From the NCBI RefSeq assembly GCF_003265705.1, contig NW_020312827.1:15716154-15780153 (forward strand): DNA of 64,000 bases. The letters are read 5' to 3'. The notes beneath the pieces were generated by a model. It made no database searches and was not told where the DNA came from. It saw nothing but the letters and a program-made list of their open reading frames with translations. A program made the position numbers and the translations under genes. Source of the stretch: Callorhinus ursinus (taxonomy: Eukaryota > Chordata > Mammalia > Carnivora > Otariidae). The number at the start of each line of letters is the position of its first letter. The stretch's first letter is position 1. Positions 45,511 to 58,384 of this stretch are shown in pieces.

Positions 45511-46605
45511 AGTTACTTGCCAATGAACTAGATAGGAATATAGCTATGCACAAATGTATGATTTTTATTGATTCAGTGGTGGAGAGAATACACAGTCTTG
45601 CATCTGAGCAGAAATAGGAAAGGACAGTCCATTCTCAGTTGTCAAAAAAAAAAAAAAAGTGATCAGAATGGGTAAGTCACAGAGAACGGAGTGGTAACCT
45701 TGATCAGAAATCAACAATAAAACCTAATATTGAGGTAGCTTTTAATATCAGTGTCTTACCAACTACTTAGGCTGGAAGTGGATCTAGTGGGTTACTCCAA
45801 GCTTCCATGCTATTGCCCTGGAAGGCAGCAAAGTTGCAGAAAATGGAGAAAATGGAAGATGTGTTTTATGCATGTGGCAAAGGGAATTGGAAACCGTGGG
45901 GAGAAAGGAGAGATTCATTACAGGGCAAAAGCACCTGCCCAGGGTTTTCAAAAGACCCACAAAACCAACCACTGTCCTCTGTGATGGAGACGTTCTCTGT
46001 GTCAGTCTCGGTGTAACCGTCCTGAAGCAGCAAGGGTAATCATATCGATTTTGAAGGAATGTCTGATTAATTTTTCACAAGGCGTAGATCCCTCAAAAAT
46101 CAATAACTTTCTGCTGTATCTTTATTCTTCAGAATAAACTGTGTCTGTCAGAGAAACTTGATTCTTAAGCTCAATTGGATTCATAAAACATTCACAGACA
46201 CATAGTACAAAAGAAATGTAAGCTTTCCCTAGGAGTGGCAAGTATTTAACCTCAACATAGGACAAAGGCTCCTTCCCTTCTGATATATTCTTGTCCTTGG
46301 ACAGGCATTAGTAGGGACCTCGATTCCTGTGATGCAAATTTTTCCCTTCCCCAAAGGAAAGAAGCTTCAATAGAAGGTATGAAGCACAAGTCTGGAAAGC
46401 AGAGTATAAGCAAGTGTCTTTTAAAAAAAATAAATCTGGGATTATGGGGTGGATGTTAGAAATGTATTCGTTTTCTCGTCCTTTTACTCAGCAGGATGAG
46501 TGTGTCGTACTAAATGTACTTAGGAGAAATAAAAATACACTTTGGAAACACTATAAAAACGTTAGCCAGTAGCACAACGTAAGGAAATCACTGAGTTATT
46601 CCTGA
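45511..46605. other. Unassigned sequence
   Basis: No element was recognised. Open frames at 45751-45984 and 45807-46016 (+) and 45784-45972 (-) overlap in a slightly purine-rich stretch, have no motif and share no splice context. Confidence 0.4.
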
Positions 46606-46720
46606 TCTCTCATTTGCATTTACACACAAAGAAAGTAATGCCCAGAGAGGTTAAGTGTTCTTCCTAAGGTCACACAGTAAATGTCTCATTCATTAAATTG
46701 GAAATGCTGCTTTGAAAAGA
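46606..46720 (+). mobile_element. MIR fragment
   Basis: 'aaagaaagtaatgcccagag', 'aggttaagtgttcttcctaa' and 'ggtcacacagtaaatgtctc' are a clear MIR core. Confidence 0.75.
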
Positions 46721-48142
46721 AATCAATGAACGCTCATTTATCAGGGACAGGGAATGTGCAAGGTTGAAACCATGACAATGCCTGGATTGGAATAAACCCA
46801 CAAGGCAAACTCAAATAATAAAACAGGAAGGGGAGGATAAAATTAAAAAAAAATTTTAAATGTGTTTGCAATCCTAGAAAAGCTTCCCACATTTGACTTA
46901 ACATCACTGATGAATCATTTACCTATAAATCAGTTATAAGATTTGAGATGTAAGATGGTCATTCCTGCTCAGGTTATTTGTATATGATGGTTTTGAACTC
47001 TCTGGTATACAAAAATCCAACACAGCTTTAAACATCTACAATGAAATATGCATAGGCTATTTACTGGCAAGTTACAAACATTGGTGTCATTCAGAAACAT
47101 ATAGAAAGACAATACAGTGATTTAATAAAACATTCTGGGAACCTGGACACTTAAGTTCCTGCAGCCCTTCCTATGCCTTTTCTCTTACTTCAGCCCCATG
47201 TGTGTGAATGAACGTGTAGGACGTGTGTGTGTGCATCTGTGTGAGTGAGCACATGGGAGTGTGTGTACGCATCTCCTTGTGTGTGTTTAGAAGTATCTCC
47301 AAGAAGAACAGAAATACTTAGTGTCACATCAAATAGGGCTTTAAAAAAAAATAAAATTTGTTTGGATCTCTTAGTTCCCTTTGTTTTATTGATAACTTAA
47401 GGATTCAAGAAATAGCAGAAGTTAACTGAAACCATTTATGTTGTATGCTCATTTCTAATTGGAACTCTCTGCCTCACTGAACAAAGGTAGCTTTCCTCGA
47501 CGGTCTGAAACATGATCAAGAACAAATTCGGTGGCTTGCTTCTCCCCTGTGACACTGCTCAGCATCCCTCACTCTGGCCTTGAGGGGTACTTTCAGAATG
47601 GGAGAGAGCATTATAGTTTCTATCTCAGCTGTCCGGGCAGCTACAAGGTAAACACTGAAAGCAAGCCCTGCCTCGCTTCTGATGCTTATCAGAGCCAGCT
47701 ATAAAATTTATCTTCATCTAATTCTAAAGGAGATGACTTTAATCTAGAACCAGACTGTGATTTTACTCTTGGTCCAATCCAATAAAAAAACCAGATGTTG
47801 CTTTATGGATATTTGAATGAAAGCTTAAGATCCCCACCACTCAGAATTTTAATTTATTTAAAGCATATTAGATATTTTATCCACACAGAGACACCAAAAT
47901 AGAATACCCAAAGTGTGTATCAGTATTAACTTCTATTTCTTGTGTTTAGGACTTGGTAAAATTGTTATCCAGGTAAACTTTAAGGAAAAAGAAAAAGAAA
48001 ATGTCTCTTTTAACTCTGTTTTCCTTTGTGGCTCCTTTGACATATCCATATTTCAATATCCTGAGTGTGTAGTGGGAAAGCTACTAACTTCTTTTATGAT
48101 CAGGTTTAGAATTCATTAGAGTGTAGATCTCTCCATATTTCA
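46721..48142. other. Repeat-poor block
   Basis: No transposon was recognised. There is a GT-rich patch at 47195-47290. 47400-47870 has even base composition, several GATA/TTATCT and CCAAT cores, and no low-complexity sequence. It is a weak candidate for conserved regulatory DNA. Confidence 0.35.
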
Positions 48143-48365
48143 ATTTTTTTATTATTATTGAAGTGTAGTTGCCACACAATGTTACATCAGTTTCAGGTGT
48201 GAAACACAGTGATTAACGAGTCTATACATTGTTATATTCATCACAAGTGTAGCTACCATCTGTCACCACACAGTGCTATTATGATATCTTTGACTACATT
48301 CCAAATGCTGTACCTTTCATCCCCATGACTTATTCATCCCATAACTGGAAGCCTGTGTCCACATT
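48143..48365 (-). mobile_element. L1M 3' UTR fragment
   Basis: 'ttattattgaagtgtagttg', 'atgttacatcagtttcaggt', 'gtagctaccatctgtcacca' and 'catgacttattcatcccata' correspond to the reverse of an ancient L1 3' UTR. Confidence 0.7.
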
Positions 48366-48728
48366 TCAATCTTTAACTGATGGAAGTGAAAAATGTCATT
48401 TCAGAGATGTCTCTGCTATTACATTTAAATCTCTAATTATTTGTATTGTTAATTACATATATGTGTTAAGCCTTCATTCCTCTGTCCAACATCTCAAAAT
48501 ATCTTTCAGGGACTGATCATTTTTCCATCATTTCTCCGTCTTGATTGGCCCTGCCACAGTCTGTTATGGTTCTCAGTTCTTCTGTGACCTGAACATTTCA
48601 TGATGTGTCACATGTCGTACAACAGAGAAGGTGTTTTTTTATGATCTGAATGTCAGTGGGCATGAGGGTTTTCCAGGGTGAGCCTGAGCTCTAAGTGCCC
48701 CAACAGTACAAAAGTTCTGGGTCTTTTA

Positions 48729-48907
48729 TTTATTTTTTTAAAGGTTTTATTTATTTATTTGACAGAGAGAGCGAGAGAGCACAAGCAGGGGGAACAGTAG
48801 AGGGAGAGGGAGAAGCGGGCTCCCATGCAGGGCTTGATCCCAGGACCCTGGGATCATGACCTGAGCCGAAGGCAGACACTTAACCATCTGAGCCACCCAG
48901 GCGCCCC
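48729..48907 (-). mobile_element. CAN SINE, fairly young
   Basis: Minus-strand GGGGCGCCTGGGTGGCTCAG head and a complete body, with a short deletion in the 'CAGGGAGCC' region. The tail is AT-rich. A 15/16 matching duplication agttctgggtctttta / agttctgggactttta lies at 48713-48728 and 48908-48923. Confidence 0.95.
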
Positions 48908-49029
48908 AGTTCTGGGACTTTTAAATATACTCTGTAGCTGAGATGCTGCTGTTACCCAATTTATTATAACCATCATGAATCCTGCACTGGATCCAGAAAC
49001 CCTTTTGTTTCTTGAAAGTACTATGTTGT

Positions 49030-49330
49030 ATTCACTAGAATATTTGAAGCTAGTGGCTTCAATAAACAGACCCCTGAGAGGTTAGTGGTTTAACACCATG
49101 TTGGTTTATACTTGCGTGTCTCAGCCTGATGTAGGTCAGGCTGTCCTCCTCCATCCTGAAACTACACAATCTGAAACATTCAGTAGGGTATCGAGAAGAC
49201 ACACTCGTTGCCCCCATTAACTGTGTTGACCCGGAAATAACACATGTCAATTTGGCTCCTATTTCATTGGCCATTAATAATCACATGACTGTAATCTTAC
49301 CTCAAGGGAGATTGCGCAAGGTAGAGGAAT
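49030..49330. mobile_element. Probable ancient interspersed repeat, family not assigned
   Basis: 'gaggttagtggtttaacacc', 'tgacccggaaataacacatg', 'tggctcctatttcattggcc' and 'ctcaagggagattgcgcaag' resemble a dispersed mammalian repeat with a 'CCGGAAGTGACACA...CATTGGCC' core. I cannot name the family or orientation with confidence. Confidence 0.4.
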
Positions 49331-49659
49331 CCTTACCTAGTGAGTACTAAATGGTTCTGCCATATATCTGTGTTTGAGCTAGAACATAAATAAAGGGCAT
49401 AGCGGTTTCTGTTCTTGATTGAAGGATTCTGCCAGTCCCAACCACATCTGGACAGTAGTAAACTCTCACTGAGTATCACAAGTGCAATTTAGAATGAGCT
49501 CATATTTAGCAGCTAATACTAAATATAGAACAGTCTGCTGTTCAACTTGTGTAGTATCCAATTGGGTCAAAATCACGAGGGACTGAGCTTTTAATTAGTC
49601 TACAGAGGTAAAAACCCTTGGTAGCAGAAGAGGGACTTTAGTTCAAACGGGACTTTGTT

Positions 49660-49830
49660 AATTTGATTGTTTCATTGCACTTCAGTGTCTTTATCTGAAA
49701 AATACAACTCACATCAGAGCACTTACTGTAACTTGCTTCACAGAGATTTGTGAGGAGTAAATGAAATCAAGGGATTCCCAAACCTTTAGGAAATGTAAAC
49801 TGCTAGATAAATATAAAATGCTATATTTTG
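49660..49830 (-). mobile_element. MIR fragment
   Basis: 'cacttcagtgtctttatctg', 'acagagatttgtgaggagta' and 'aatgtaaactgctagataaa' fit reverse-strand MIR. Confidence 0.6.
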
Positions 49831-51384
49831 ATGGTACTATGAGCATTCTTTAACTTAACCTTTCAGTATCGTTTATAGCCTTTTGACCAAAGTAAAAAGA
49901 AAGCTATTTGTTTGAGCTATAGTTTAGATATCAAATACTTTAAAGCTAAAATTCAGTATATTTTTATGAAGAGTAGACAATTCCCAGTTTCTAATTCATG
50001 TTCTGTTATTTTTAAAAAGACTAAAATAAGTGTGATAATTCATAATCAAACTTCGAATCTTGAAAACCAGCTACTTAAAAATGATTTTTGTACTGCTACA
50101 AACATATTTTCAGTACATAATCATGTTGGTAAGAAAATAGATCATTTTTACAAGACTGTTCATGTGGAGGAAAGAAATCTTTTAAAATTCATAACTCATT
50201 AAAATAATTTATTTTATTACAAGTGAATTTATGTAGCTATCTTCTATTAATGAATTCTTTCCCACTGTGGTATTTTTTTTTTCTAATAGCATACACAGGA
50301 AAGGTAAAGCTGATGTTATAAGGATCAGAATACACCAAAAAAAAAAAAAAAGTCACTCCATTTAGGATGCCTAAGCTGTTGTTGACTTTTTTATTTTTTC
50401 TTCTTTTCTGTCACTTCTGAAAATTCAAGAAGACATCTAAAAATCAATCTCGCTTCACTATGCATTTAATTCCTCATGAAAATACACAATCTTCAGTCGG
50501 TATTTAAAAGAGGATCCAGGTGTTGAAGCCTCAGACAGAAAACAATCTTGCTCTGGTTCTTTTGCAGAAAAAACAATTTTTGCCTTCTGGATGCACTGTC
50601 TTCCTCCTAAGATAATGAAGCCTCTACTCTGAGGCTATTCTCTGCTCCTGATCGTTGCTTCACATACAGCTACATATGGGATATAGGACAATGCTTCTAG
50701 CAATTCTCTTACCGTTTTGGGTTGGCTTTGAATGCTTCAGTGGAATCATGGATAGTTTGTGGGGATGCTTACTAATCTTGGACATTTACGTCCAACCAGT
50801 CTTTTCTGCACAGCATGACTTTGGGTCATTAAGCAGTGCAAGATGATGGGGGCCTAATATAATATTGTTATTATTTTGAGTTTGATAGCCACAAAATAAC
50901 TCCTCTTTCCACGGGAAACCAAGGGAACACTAGATTTATCTCTCCATCCCATATTCACTCTTTGGCAGGGTCACCGGGTGCTGGGGATTTTGCTTACTTG
51001 AATTTTACAGGTGGTCACCCTACTATTCCATTGTTGCACTGATCCAGTTTTGAGGGACTATAGAGATCAGTTATCTGGAGCCAGAGGAGATTTGGAAAAT
51101 GAAGTGTCACATTCTTGTTGATTATGGTGGTGGTCTTTGCCTTCTCAGAAACACTTCCTTTAATGAGCAGAGCATTAAGTGGAAAGAATTTAAGGCTCAG
51201 GTTTCTAAGTCTTTATCCATATTTGGATTGGCAAAGCAAATATTTTGTCACTTAAGCTCTAACGCAGCCTGTCCAGATATACTTAGCAGAAGAAAATGAT
51301 CTTATCAAGAATGTTAGCGACTCTTCTTTCAGTCACAGCAAAGCCTTGTGTTAATAAATATACTTTCTCCATTAAAAGATTAGC
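49831..51384. other. Unassigned sequence
   Basis: No transposon was recognised. A homopolymeric A run (about 15) lies near 50337-50352. Plus-strand open frames at 49912-50202 and 51099-51299 carry no recognisable motif. Confidence 0.4.
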
Positions 51385-52142
51385 AGATGTCACAGATTAG
51401 AGATGGCCACAAAGCTTGTGCTACCCTACCCACTATGGTCTATATGCTGTTCCCTTGATGTGGTTTCTTTAACCAAAAGAATATAATGGAAGTGATGAGA
51501 CAGTTTCCAGGCAGAGGATTATGACTCTTCTCTTCCCCTTCCTTTCTCTTAAACCATTTACTTTGGGACTCCCATGTTGTGATTTAAGAAGTCTTTCTAC
51601 CTTTCTGGAGACAGCATGTGGAAAGGGTCTGAGGCCACAGGGAGGGAAGGGGACTCAGTTCAACCCAGCCTTCCAGCCATGCCTCCCAGCCCATGGTATT
51701 AAGAATATGAGCAAGGTTGGGCGCCTGGGTGGCTCAGTTGGTTAAGCCACTGCCTTCGGCTCAGGTCATGATCCTGGAGTCCCGATATCGAGTCCCACAT
51801 CGGGCTCCCTGCTCATCAGGGAATCTGCTTCTCCCTCTGACCCTCTTCCCTCTCATGCTCTCTATCTCTCTCATTCTCTCTCTCTCAAATAAATAAATAA
51901 AATCTTTAAAAAAAAGAGAATATGAGCAAGGCTCACATGGTCTTGGCCCCTCTAGACCAACACAGACCTCTGTTGAATATCACCAAGTACAAGACCCAAT
52001 ACAGGGAAAAGAAGAATTGCCCAGCTGAGCCCTGCACACATCCCTGATCTACTAACTCTTAAGATATAATAAAATGGTTGTTCTTCAAAAATCATTAAGT
52101 TTGGGGATAATTTGCTCTCCAATAATTGGTAACCTAACAGCA
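51385..52142 (+). mobile_element. MLT1-type LTR, interrupted by a SINE
   Basis: 51385-51716 ('aaccaaaagaatataatgga', 'agtgatgagacagtttccag', 'gacagcatgtggaaagggtc') and 51917-52142 ('gcccagctgagccctgcaca', 'aataaaatggttgttcttca', 'ttggtaacctaaca') together read as an old MaLR LTR. Confidence 0.62.
51717..51916 (+). mobile_element. Young CAN SINE, 'GCCACTGCC' subfamily
   Basis: GGGCGCCTGGGTGGCTCAG, TTAAGCCACTGCCTTCGGC, 'atcctggagtcccgatatcg', a CT tract and AAATAAATAAATAAAATC. Perfect 15-bp duplication AGAATATGAGCAAGG at 51702-51716 and 51917-51931. It splits an MLT1-type LTR. Confidence 0.96.
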
Positions 52143-52639
52143 TGAACAATGGAAAACATGTCTTTATTTTCTCAGAATCTCTAGCATTCCAAGTCTGGCA
52201 TATGTTGGGGATTAAAAGTTATTTATTGAGTGGACATTTAAATAGAGGATAACGAAATAGATTCTTAAATAATGGAAAGATACAGATAAGCATGACAGCT
52301 TGACTCATTTTTTTGAAATATTGGGTAAGAGATATGATTAAACCATCATAGTACCAGAGTTTAGCCATAAAGGAGGTTTGAGATATAGACATATTCATTT
52401 TATATTCTAAGGCTAGCACATAAGATGTAGCATCAAAAATTATCCTTAACAAATTTTAAAATGCATGTAGTAAAATGGAATATGTGGTTGTGTGCATTCC
52501 AAAAGGAGTTGGATTAAATTCAGCATGTAAATATCCAATCAATAAATAACTCGTAATCCCCCAACATGTACCACACTCGGAATGCTAGGGATTCTGAGAA
52601 AATAAAGACAAGTCCAAAATTATTTGAGATTTGTTCACA

Positions 52640-54070
52640 TCTGTTCATCAGTTACTTATTGAATCCCTCATATGTGCCTAGTACAGTGTTAGGAACAGGT
52701 AGTTTATGGTGAACACATCATTCTCTAAAACTGAGCAAGGAAGAAAGACACACACATCAGTGAAATAAAACACAAGTGCTATAATGTATGCAAAATACCA
52801 TGGGGCACAAAGACGGAGTGGCTGGAGTAGATAGGGAAGGTTTCATGGTGGAGATGATATCTGTGCTAAGTCTTGAAGGATGAGTCAGTATTCAGATGGA
52901 GACTAGTCAGAGCTCAACTGCATGTACATCAATACAGACAAGTTCCACTGTATACCTATTTGGGAATAGGGAACAATTTTCTTTTCAGAGGCTGCAAAGT
53001 TAAGTTGGTGGGGAAAGGAACAAATTGACACATGTGAAATTAGAGTGGGGATCATTCCTTCTTTCAGAGTGATTACTCCATTTAAATGCTTGAGTCTCTA
53101 ATGTTTACTGGGAATTGGTACCATTGTAGACATCATCTCAGAAACTAGTAAATAATTACAAAAGCACAATATAGCCCTATTCTAAAAAAAAAAAAGCATA
53201 TAGTCTAATGGAAAAACAAATGCAGAACCTTATAATTCAGTATGATGATTATGAAAAGAAGATGCACAATGACATTTCAAGAATGGCAATAAAAACTAAG
53301 CTTTCCAGAGGATACTATTCCTAAGCTGAATGGACGTCTTCCAAATGAGAGTGTTTTGTTTGTATGCATATGTGTGTGAAGAACACAGGGAGTGGACATG
53401 ACAAAGATCCTGAGCTGAGAGAAAACAAGTTTGAGGAAGTTCACTTGGTTTAGCTTGCATAAGGAGCAAGAGCTGGGTGAAGGTGAGCCACACTGGACAG
53501 TGAAATCCTTCTGTGCCCTCCTGAATACTTACGGGGGTATCCTTCTGTTTATAAGTGCCATGGGGATGTTTTAGGTAAGAGACTGTCAGGGCCAGAAGTA
53601 CTGGTTGGAGAGTCTCTCCGTGTAAGAGAAACTGATTTGGAGAGAGTAGTTAACTGGGTTTCAGATAACAGGGAAGTAGTAAGTTAAGGGCAGAAACGTT
53701 TCTATTGGATCTATCAAGAAAAAAGTTTTGGGAAGGATTGTCCTATAAGAAATAGAAATGATGTTAGATTTTATACAGGGCTAGGGTCATAAAGTGATCA
53801 GCTATTTTAAAAAGATAAATCCAGGAGGATGTTTCGCTGTGGGTGGAGTCAGTATCAGTGAGGTGGGGCTGACAAGTGTCGATGGGAACCTCAGTGAAGG
53901 CATCAGCAGTGGGATGAGCAGATGGAGCAGAGAATTGCTGTGCTGTCATGTAGATGATAAGAAATGTTTGTGGCTTTGGGACTAAAAAGGGAGATGTCCT
54001 GACACAGTTGTTCAAATTTCTGGTAACGTTAAAAGTGACTCCAAACCTTATCCAGTTCTTAAGGATCACA
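52640..54070 (-). mobile_element. L2 LINE, long diverged fragment
   Basis: Antisense L2 phrases: 'cttattgaatccctcatatg', 'tgcctagtacagtgttagga', 'aagtgctataatgtatgcaa', 'gtgctaagtcttgaaggatg' (52640-52890), then 'catgacaaagatcctgagct' and 'gcaagagctgggtgaaggtg' (53390-53490), then weaker blocks to about 54070. The 52920-53330 part is less certain. The 144-codon minus frame at 53764-54198 is not convincing as a gene. Confidence 0.55.
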
Positions 54071-54077
54071 TTATGCA

Positions 54078-54106
54078 TTGTTTTTGTTTGTTTGTTTGTT
54101 TGTTTA
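54078..54106. repeat. (GTTT)n microsatellite
   Basis: Six GTTT units ending in TTTAATAAC. Confidence 0.85.
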
Positions 54107-54895
54107 ATAACAGAAATAATAGAAGAATTTTTAAAAAAATAATAGAAGAAATTCATGATGTAGAAAAGAAATACAAGAAAGCTGCACTGAAAGCTCAACC
54201 ATAAAATTAGAAGAAGTGGAAATAATTTTGAGGCTGCTGTGAGTCTGGAAATAAAAATGTGTTTCTGTGATAGAATTTTAAAGTTTCATCTAAAATAAAA
54301 TTGAGAAGGAAACCAAGTCCCCGAGTTGTCCTTCTGGCACCTTGTAATGGCATTCAGTAGATACATCACCATCCAAAGTCTATAACTTTGGAGACAAGAA
54401 ATACACGCTGAAGAATTTGCAAACATGTCAGTCAGGAAGTTGACAGTTGGAGTGGCTGTGGGCAGGGGTTGGCAGTGACAGTGCTAACACCTTTGCAAGT
54501 ATGAAGTGCAATATAAGAGGATGACCAAGTTGCTCGGAGACACTCTGCCAATTCAGGGATCAATCTCAGCCACCAGGAAGGCTATGGCTGACAGCTGCAC
54601 TTGGGGGGAAAACCCAGTATTGGGAAGTCACAGAGTTCCAAAGAAAATAACCTTAAAGCTGGGTGGGTGGATCAGGAAGAAAGTCACTAAAGTGTAGAAG
54701 GAAACAACCCCAAAGCTGTTCACCACAAAACACAGTACAAACAGTTGTATTTGTATTTTGTTTATGAAAGTAACCCTCAGCCATTAACCCATTAGTTTCT
54801 CTTTGAATGGTTGTAACATAGGAGGAGCCAGAAGGGGAAGGAAAATAACATTTGTTAACAATACATGTCCAGACTGTGCGTGTGAGGATGGGAAT
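54107..54895. other. Unassigned sequence
   Basis: No transposon was recognised. Overlapping short open frames (54506-54697 +, 54653-54949 -) have no motif. Confidence 0.4.
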
Positions 54896-55050
54896 CTGAG
54901 AGAACTGTTTCTGATTCAAATCTCTGATATTGGGCACAACCTTGGACAAGTCAATAGCTGCATTTGCCTCAGTGCTTTCATCTTTGAAATGGGGAGAAAT
55001 GTCCCTAAGTATGAATCAGCTGTGAAAATTGTACAAGGTGCCTGAGAGTC
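54896..55050 (-). mobile_element. MIR fragment
   Basis: 'gggcacaaccttggacaagt', 'gcctcagtgctttcatcttt' and 'gaaatggggagaaatgtccc' give the reverse MIR core. Confidence 0.7.
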
Positions 55051-55154
55051 AGATAAGAAGGGCATGATCAAATAATGTTAAGGCAAAGAAAAAAAAAAAC
55101 TTGTTTGTCCTCAATGCAAATAGAAGAGAATGGGGATAACAGAAAGAAAGGAGA

Positions 55155-55358
55155 GGGGCACCTGGGTGGCACAGTCGATTGAGCGACTCTTGGTTTTGGC
55201 TCAGGTCATGATCTCAAGGTCATGAGATAGACTCCTGCATAGAACTCCGTGCTCAGTGCAGAGTCAGCTTGAGATTCTCTCTCTCCCTCTGCCCATCCCC
55301 CACCGCTTGCATGCACAAACTCTCACTACTAAATAAATAAATGAAATCTTTAAAAAAA
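55155..55358 (+). mobile_element. CAN SINE, older subfamily
   Basis: GGGGCACCTGGGTGGCACAG head with 'GCGACTCTTGGTTTTGGCTC', a CT tract and AAATAAATAAATGAAATC. Duplication AGAAAGGAGA at 55145-55154 and 55359-55368. Confidence 0.94.
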
Positions 55359-55368
55359 AGAAAGGAGA

Positions 55369-56058
55369 TTGATGAAGAGGAAGTGAGAGATGATTTATGT
55401 TTCATAATAATGCACATTCTTGTCAATGCTAAAGTATAACTATACACCCCTGCTCTAGACTTTTGGTTATATAAACTGATTTGTTATGGTGGCTCATCTC
55501 CTTCAATGGTAATAGAATTATAGAATTGACACAATGGACCTAATTATTGATAATATAAAGACAACAAATATTATTAGTATTCTATTATTATTACTGCATA
55601 TGTAATGGTGATTCATGCAATCACACTGAATGCTTTTAAAGCATTCATGATTATATTTTTCAAAAATAAGTAAAATATACACTTTAATACAGGTGTGGAT
55701 GCTTGAAACTTAACATCATTATCATTAAACACTTCTTGAAGATTCTCTTAATTCATCTATCTCATTTTATTCTTTATTTATGGTTAAATCTTATGTAAAA
55801 TAATTTCAGTTGCTCCTAATTTGTGCTTTTGAAAAATAAAGATAATTTTTTATAGATGCTGTGGACATATTTAGGTGACCATTGCGGATTTGGTTTTAGA
55901 AATGCTCAAATTTATGCTCAAATTAGAATGACTATTTTAAAAACAGGAACTATAATATGAAACTAGACACATAAAGTTTTTGAGTGAGAAACAAGTACAT
56001 CCACAGCTTTTTCACTCTTTCTCTCTATATATAATATTTATCTAACTACATACATATT

Positions 56059-56060
<2 letters not shown>
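55369..56060. other. Unassigned AT-rich sequence
   Basis: Nothing was recognised. Confidence 0.4.

Positions 56061-56061
<1 letters not shown>

Positions 56062-56105
<44 letters not shown>
56062..56105. repeat. (GT)n microsatellite, about 21 units
   Basis: An uninterrupted GT run, the longest pure dinucleotide array in the window. Likely polymorphic. Confidence 0.95.
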
Positions 56106-56106
<1 letters not shown>

Positions 56107-58380
56107 TCCATTACACCCCTTCAGGCCTTTGTCAGCCTTGGGAATCATGTAAACCATCACCTCCTGGAGATTTTTGGGCAGAACATGTACCTAACTACAT
56201 GATAGGTAGTATTTTTCATGATTTGGGTAAATAATTTAGGTTTCTATAAAGAATGCACCAAAGGTTGGGGAACACTGGAAAGGATTTTAGCACAAGTTTA
56301 CACAGGTGAAGGATTAAGTGATGCTATCACTTCATAACTCTAATCTCTGTCTTTATCTTTTTTTAAACATCTCCCTTCTTTTCTCTTTTATTCCAAACCC
56401 CTTGGTCACATACTGCTCTTTTGAGGCACAGGGATTAATTCTGAATTCTTTTGTACACAGTGTGCCTTTAGTCCAGATGAAATTAAACTTCTCTTTAGAG
56501 TACTTGAATGGTATTAAGCAACCTGAGCATGCATTGTGAATTCCAAAATTATCTAGAACTTTGGATAAGAGAGTATTTACAAGTTTCCTATTGATTTTCC
56601 AAGTTGGAATTCATTTTAAGCACAAATATAAAATTGAGCTCAATCTCAGAAGGATGAATAAAGTTGAATTAGCTCTGATATTATGTAGCAAATGCAGAAA
56701 ATTTAAAAGACTGCAATTTTCTATGCCTATTTCAAAATGTACTTCTACAAATAATAGCCAGATGAATTATATTGAAGAGACAAAGGAAAGTACAGTCAAC
56801 AGTTAATGTTTGGCAGCAAACTTGATCCATTTCATATTGTTGAAGATAGTTAATAACATTGAAGGATGTATATTAACTTCAAAATTTTTGTTTCTCATTC
56901 TGAATTCATATTCAGTGCTTTTAGAAATATTTTACTAAATGAAGAATGCTGTCAAATTTAAGTAAGGAAAGAATTAAGAAGGAGATAATTTGAAGCAGAC
57001 CAATTGAGAGAAGTCATTTGCATAAGGCTGTTAAAGAGCCCATATCTTGAGCACATCAATTTTTCCAAGTTTAGTCAACTAGTCTGGGCCAAAGTCATGG
57101 AGACTAACGTTCAATCTTACATATTTGAACAGAGGTCAGATTTTTGCTTGAATATCTGACTGAAGAAAGCTGTAAGGGTCACTTTGAAATGACTGTCATT
57201 GCATAGTGAGGTTATATTTTTCTTGGATGGCTTAGAGGAAGGTTGAAAATTTGATTACTTAACTAGGTGAAATATAAACAGGAAAATGTGACACCAAGTT
57301 TGCTATTCTGAATATAGTTCTATGAGATAGCACTTTATGACATATGACTTTCAAATATTTCTTACAGACTGATGCCTTCAAGCTTTGTTTTCATGACAAA
57401 TCCAGGACATGAAGTATAGCACTTAGGGAATGATAAACTTCATAATGATGAAGTCTCATGGATCACTGAAAAAGCATACTTGGGAGAACAAAACAAAGAG
57501 GTGTCATCATGAACCTTGGTTGTAATTATATCCCTGATGGCACATTTTAACTGCATTTATCATATAAAACATTCTTATGATTCATTGCAAATTGTCTTTG
57601 ATTTATAAATAGAGTCTTTCTTCTGGTACTGTTTCAGTGACTTTGCACTTAATAGTGTCATAAAATGTTCACCAAGACATGCTAATACTCCATCTGGAAT
57701 ACCTTAGTTGATTGCACAAGCCTTTATAATACATGTGTAAAATTCAACACGGTGAATCCATTCCCAATGAATTAGCCTCAGAGTAGGGCCACAGTTCAAT
57801 ACATCAGTAGTTATTACTCACTTCTACTATTTTCTTAACTTTCAGTTAAGAAACAGTGCATTTGACAACAAAATTTCTGACTCTTATTTATGCATACATT
57901 TTAATTTTAAGTCATGAGGTGCAGCTTTACTTTTTACACAAAAGAATTGCCAGCCAGTTGACTCTCTTCTATGAAGTGAAAAAAGAAAATACCACCTTTT
58001 CAGCTCATAATACATGAGAACAGAAATAACTGATCATGTAAGCTAAATATAGAATTATTTTTCTCTACTCTAATCAACACTGACATGTTTCCCTTGACCC
58101 TTCACATTTGTTCTTAGATATTTATAGACATTTAATATGAAAGCATGGAAAGTGTACTAAGTAAGTGATAAAATATTTACTCTGGGTTATGAACAAGTAT
58201 GTCTTCAAGTAGCATACGATGTTAAGAATAACAACATACAGACAAAAGGTTTAGGATTATGACATTCACACTTTTAATAAAAGTGGCAATGCAATTGTAA
58301 TTTAAGCAGAAGGCGGTTGGGAAAATGACCCTGGATACAGCTATTATTTTGCTAACCTAAAATAAAATCTAAGCCTATAT
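56106..58380. other. Repeat-poor unassigned sequence
   Basis: About 2.3 kb with no transposon recognised. Plus-strand open frames 56318-56539 and 56561-56806 carry no known motif. It is the second-longest block free of recognisable recent repeats. Confidence 0.4.
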
Positions 58381-58384
58381 GGTG

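Noticed and set aside
53764..54198. 144-codon minus-strand open frame
   Set aside because: It spans an L2 remnant and a (GTTT)n tract. No recognisable domain.
56062..56105. GT run as a regulatory element
   Set aside because: An ordinary dinucleotide microsatellite without supporting context.
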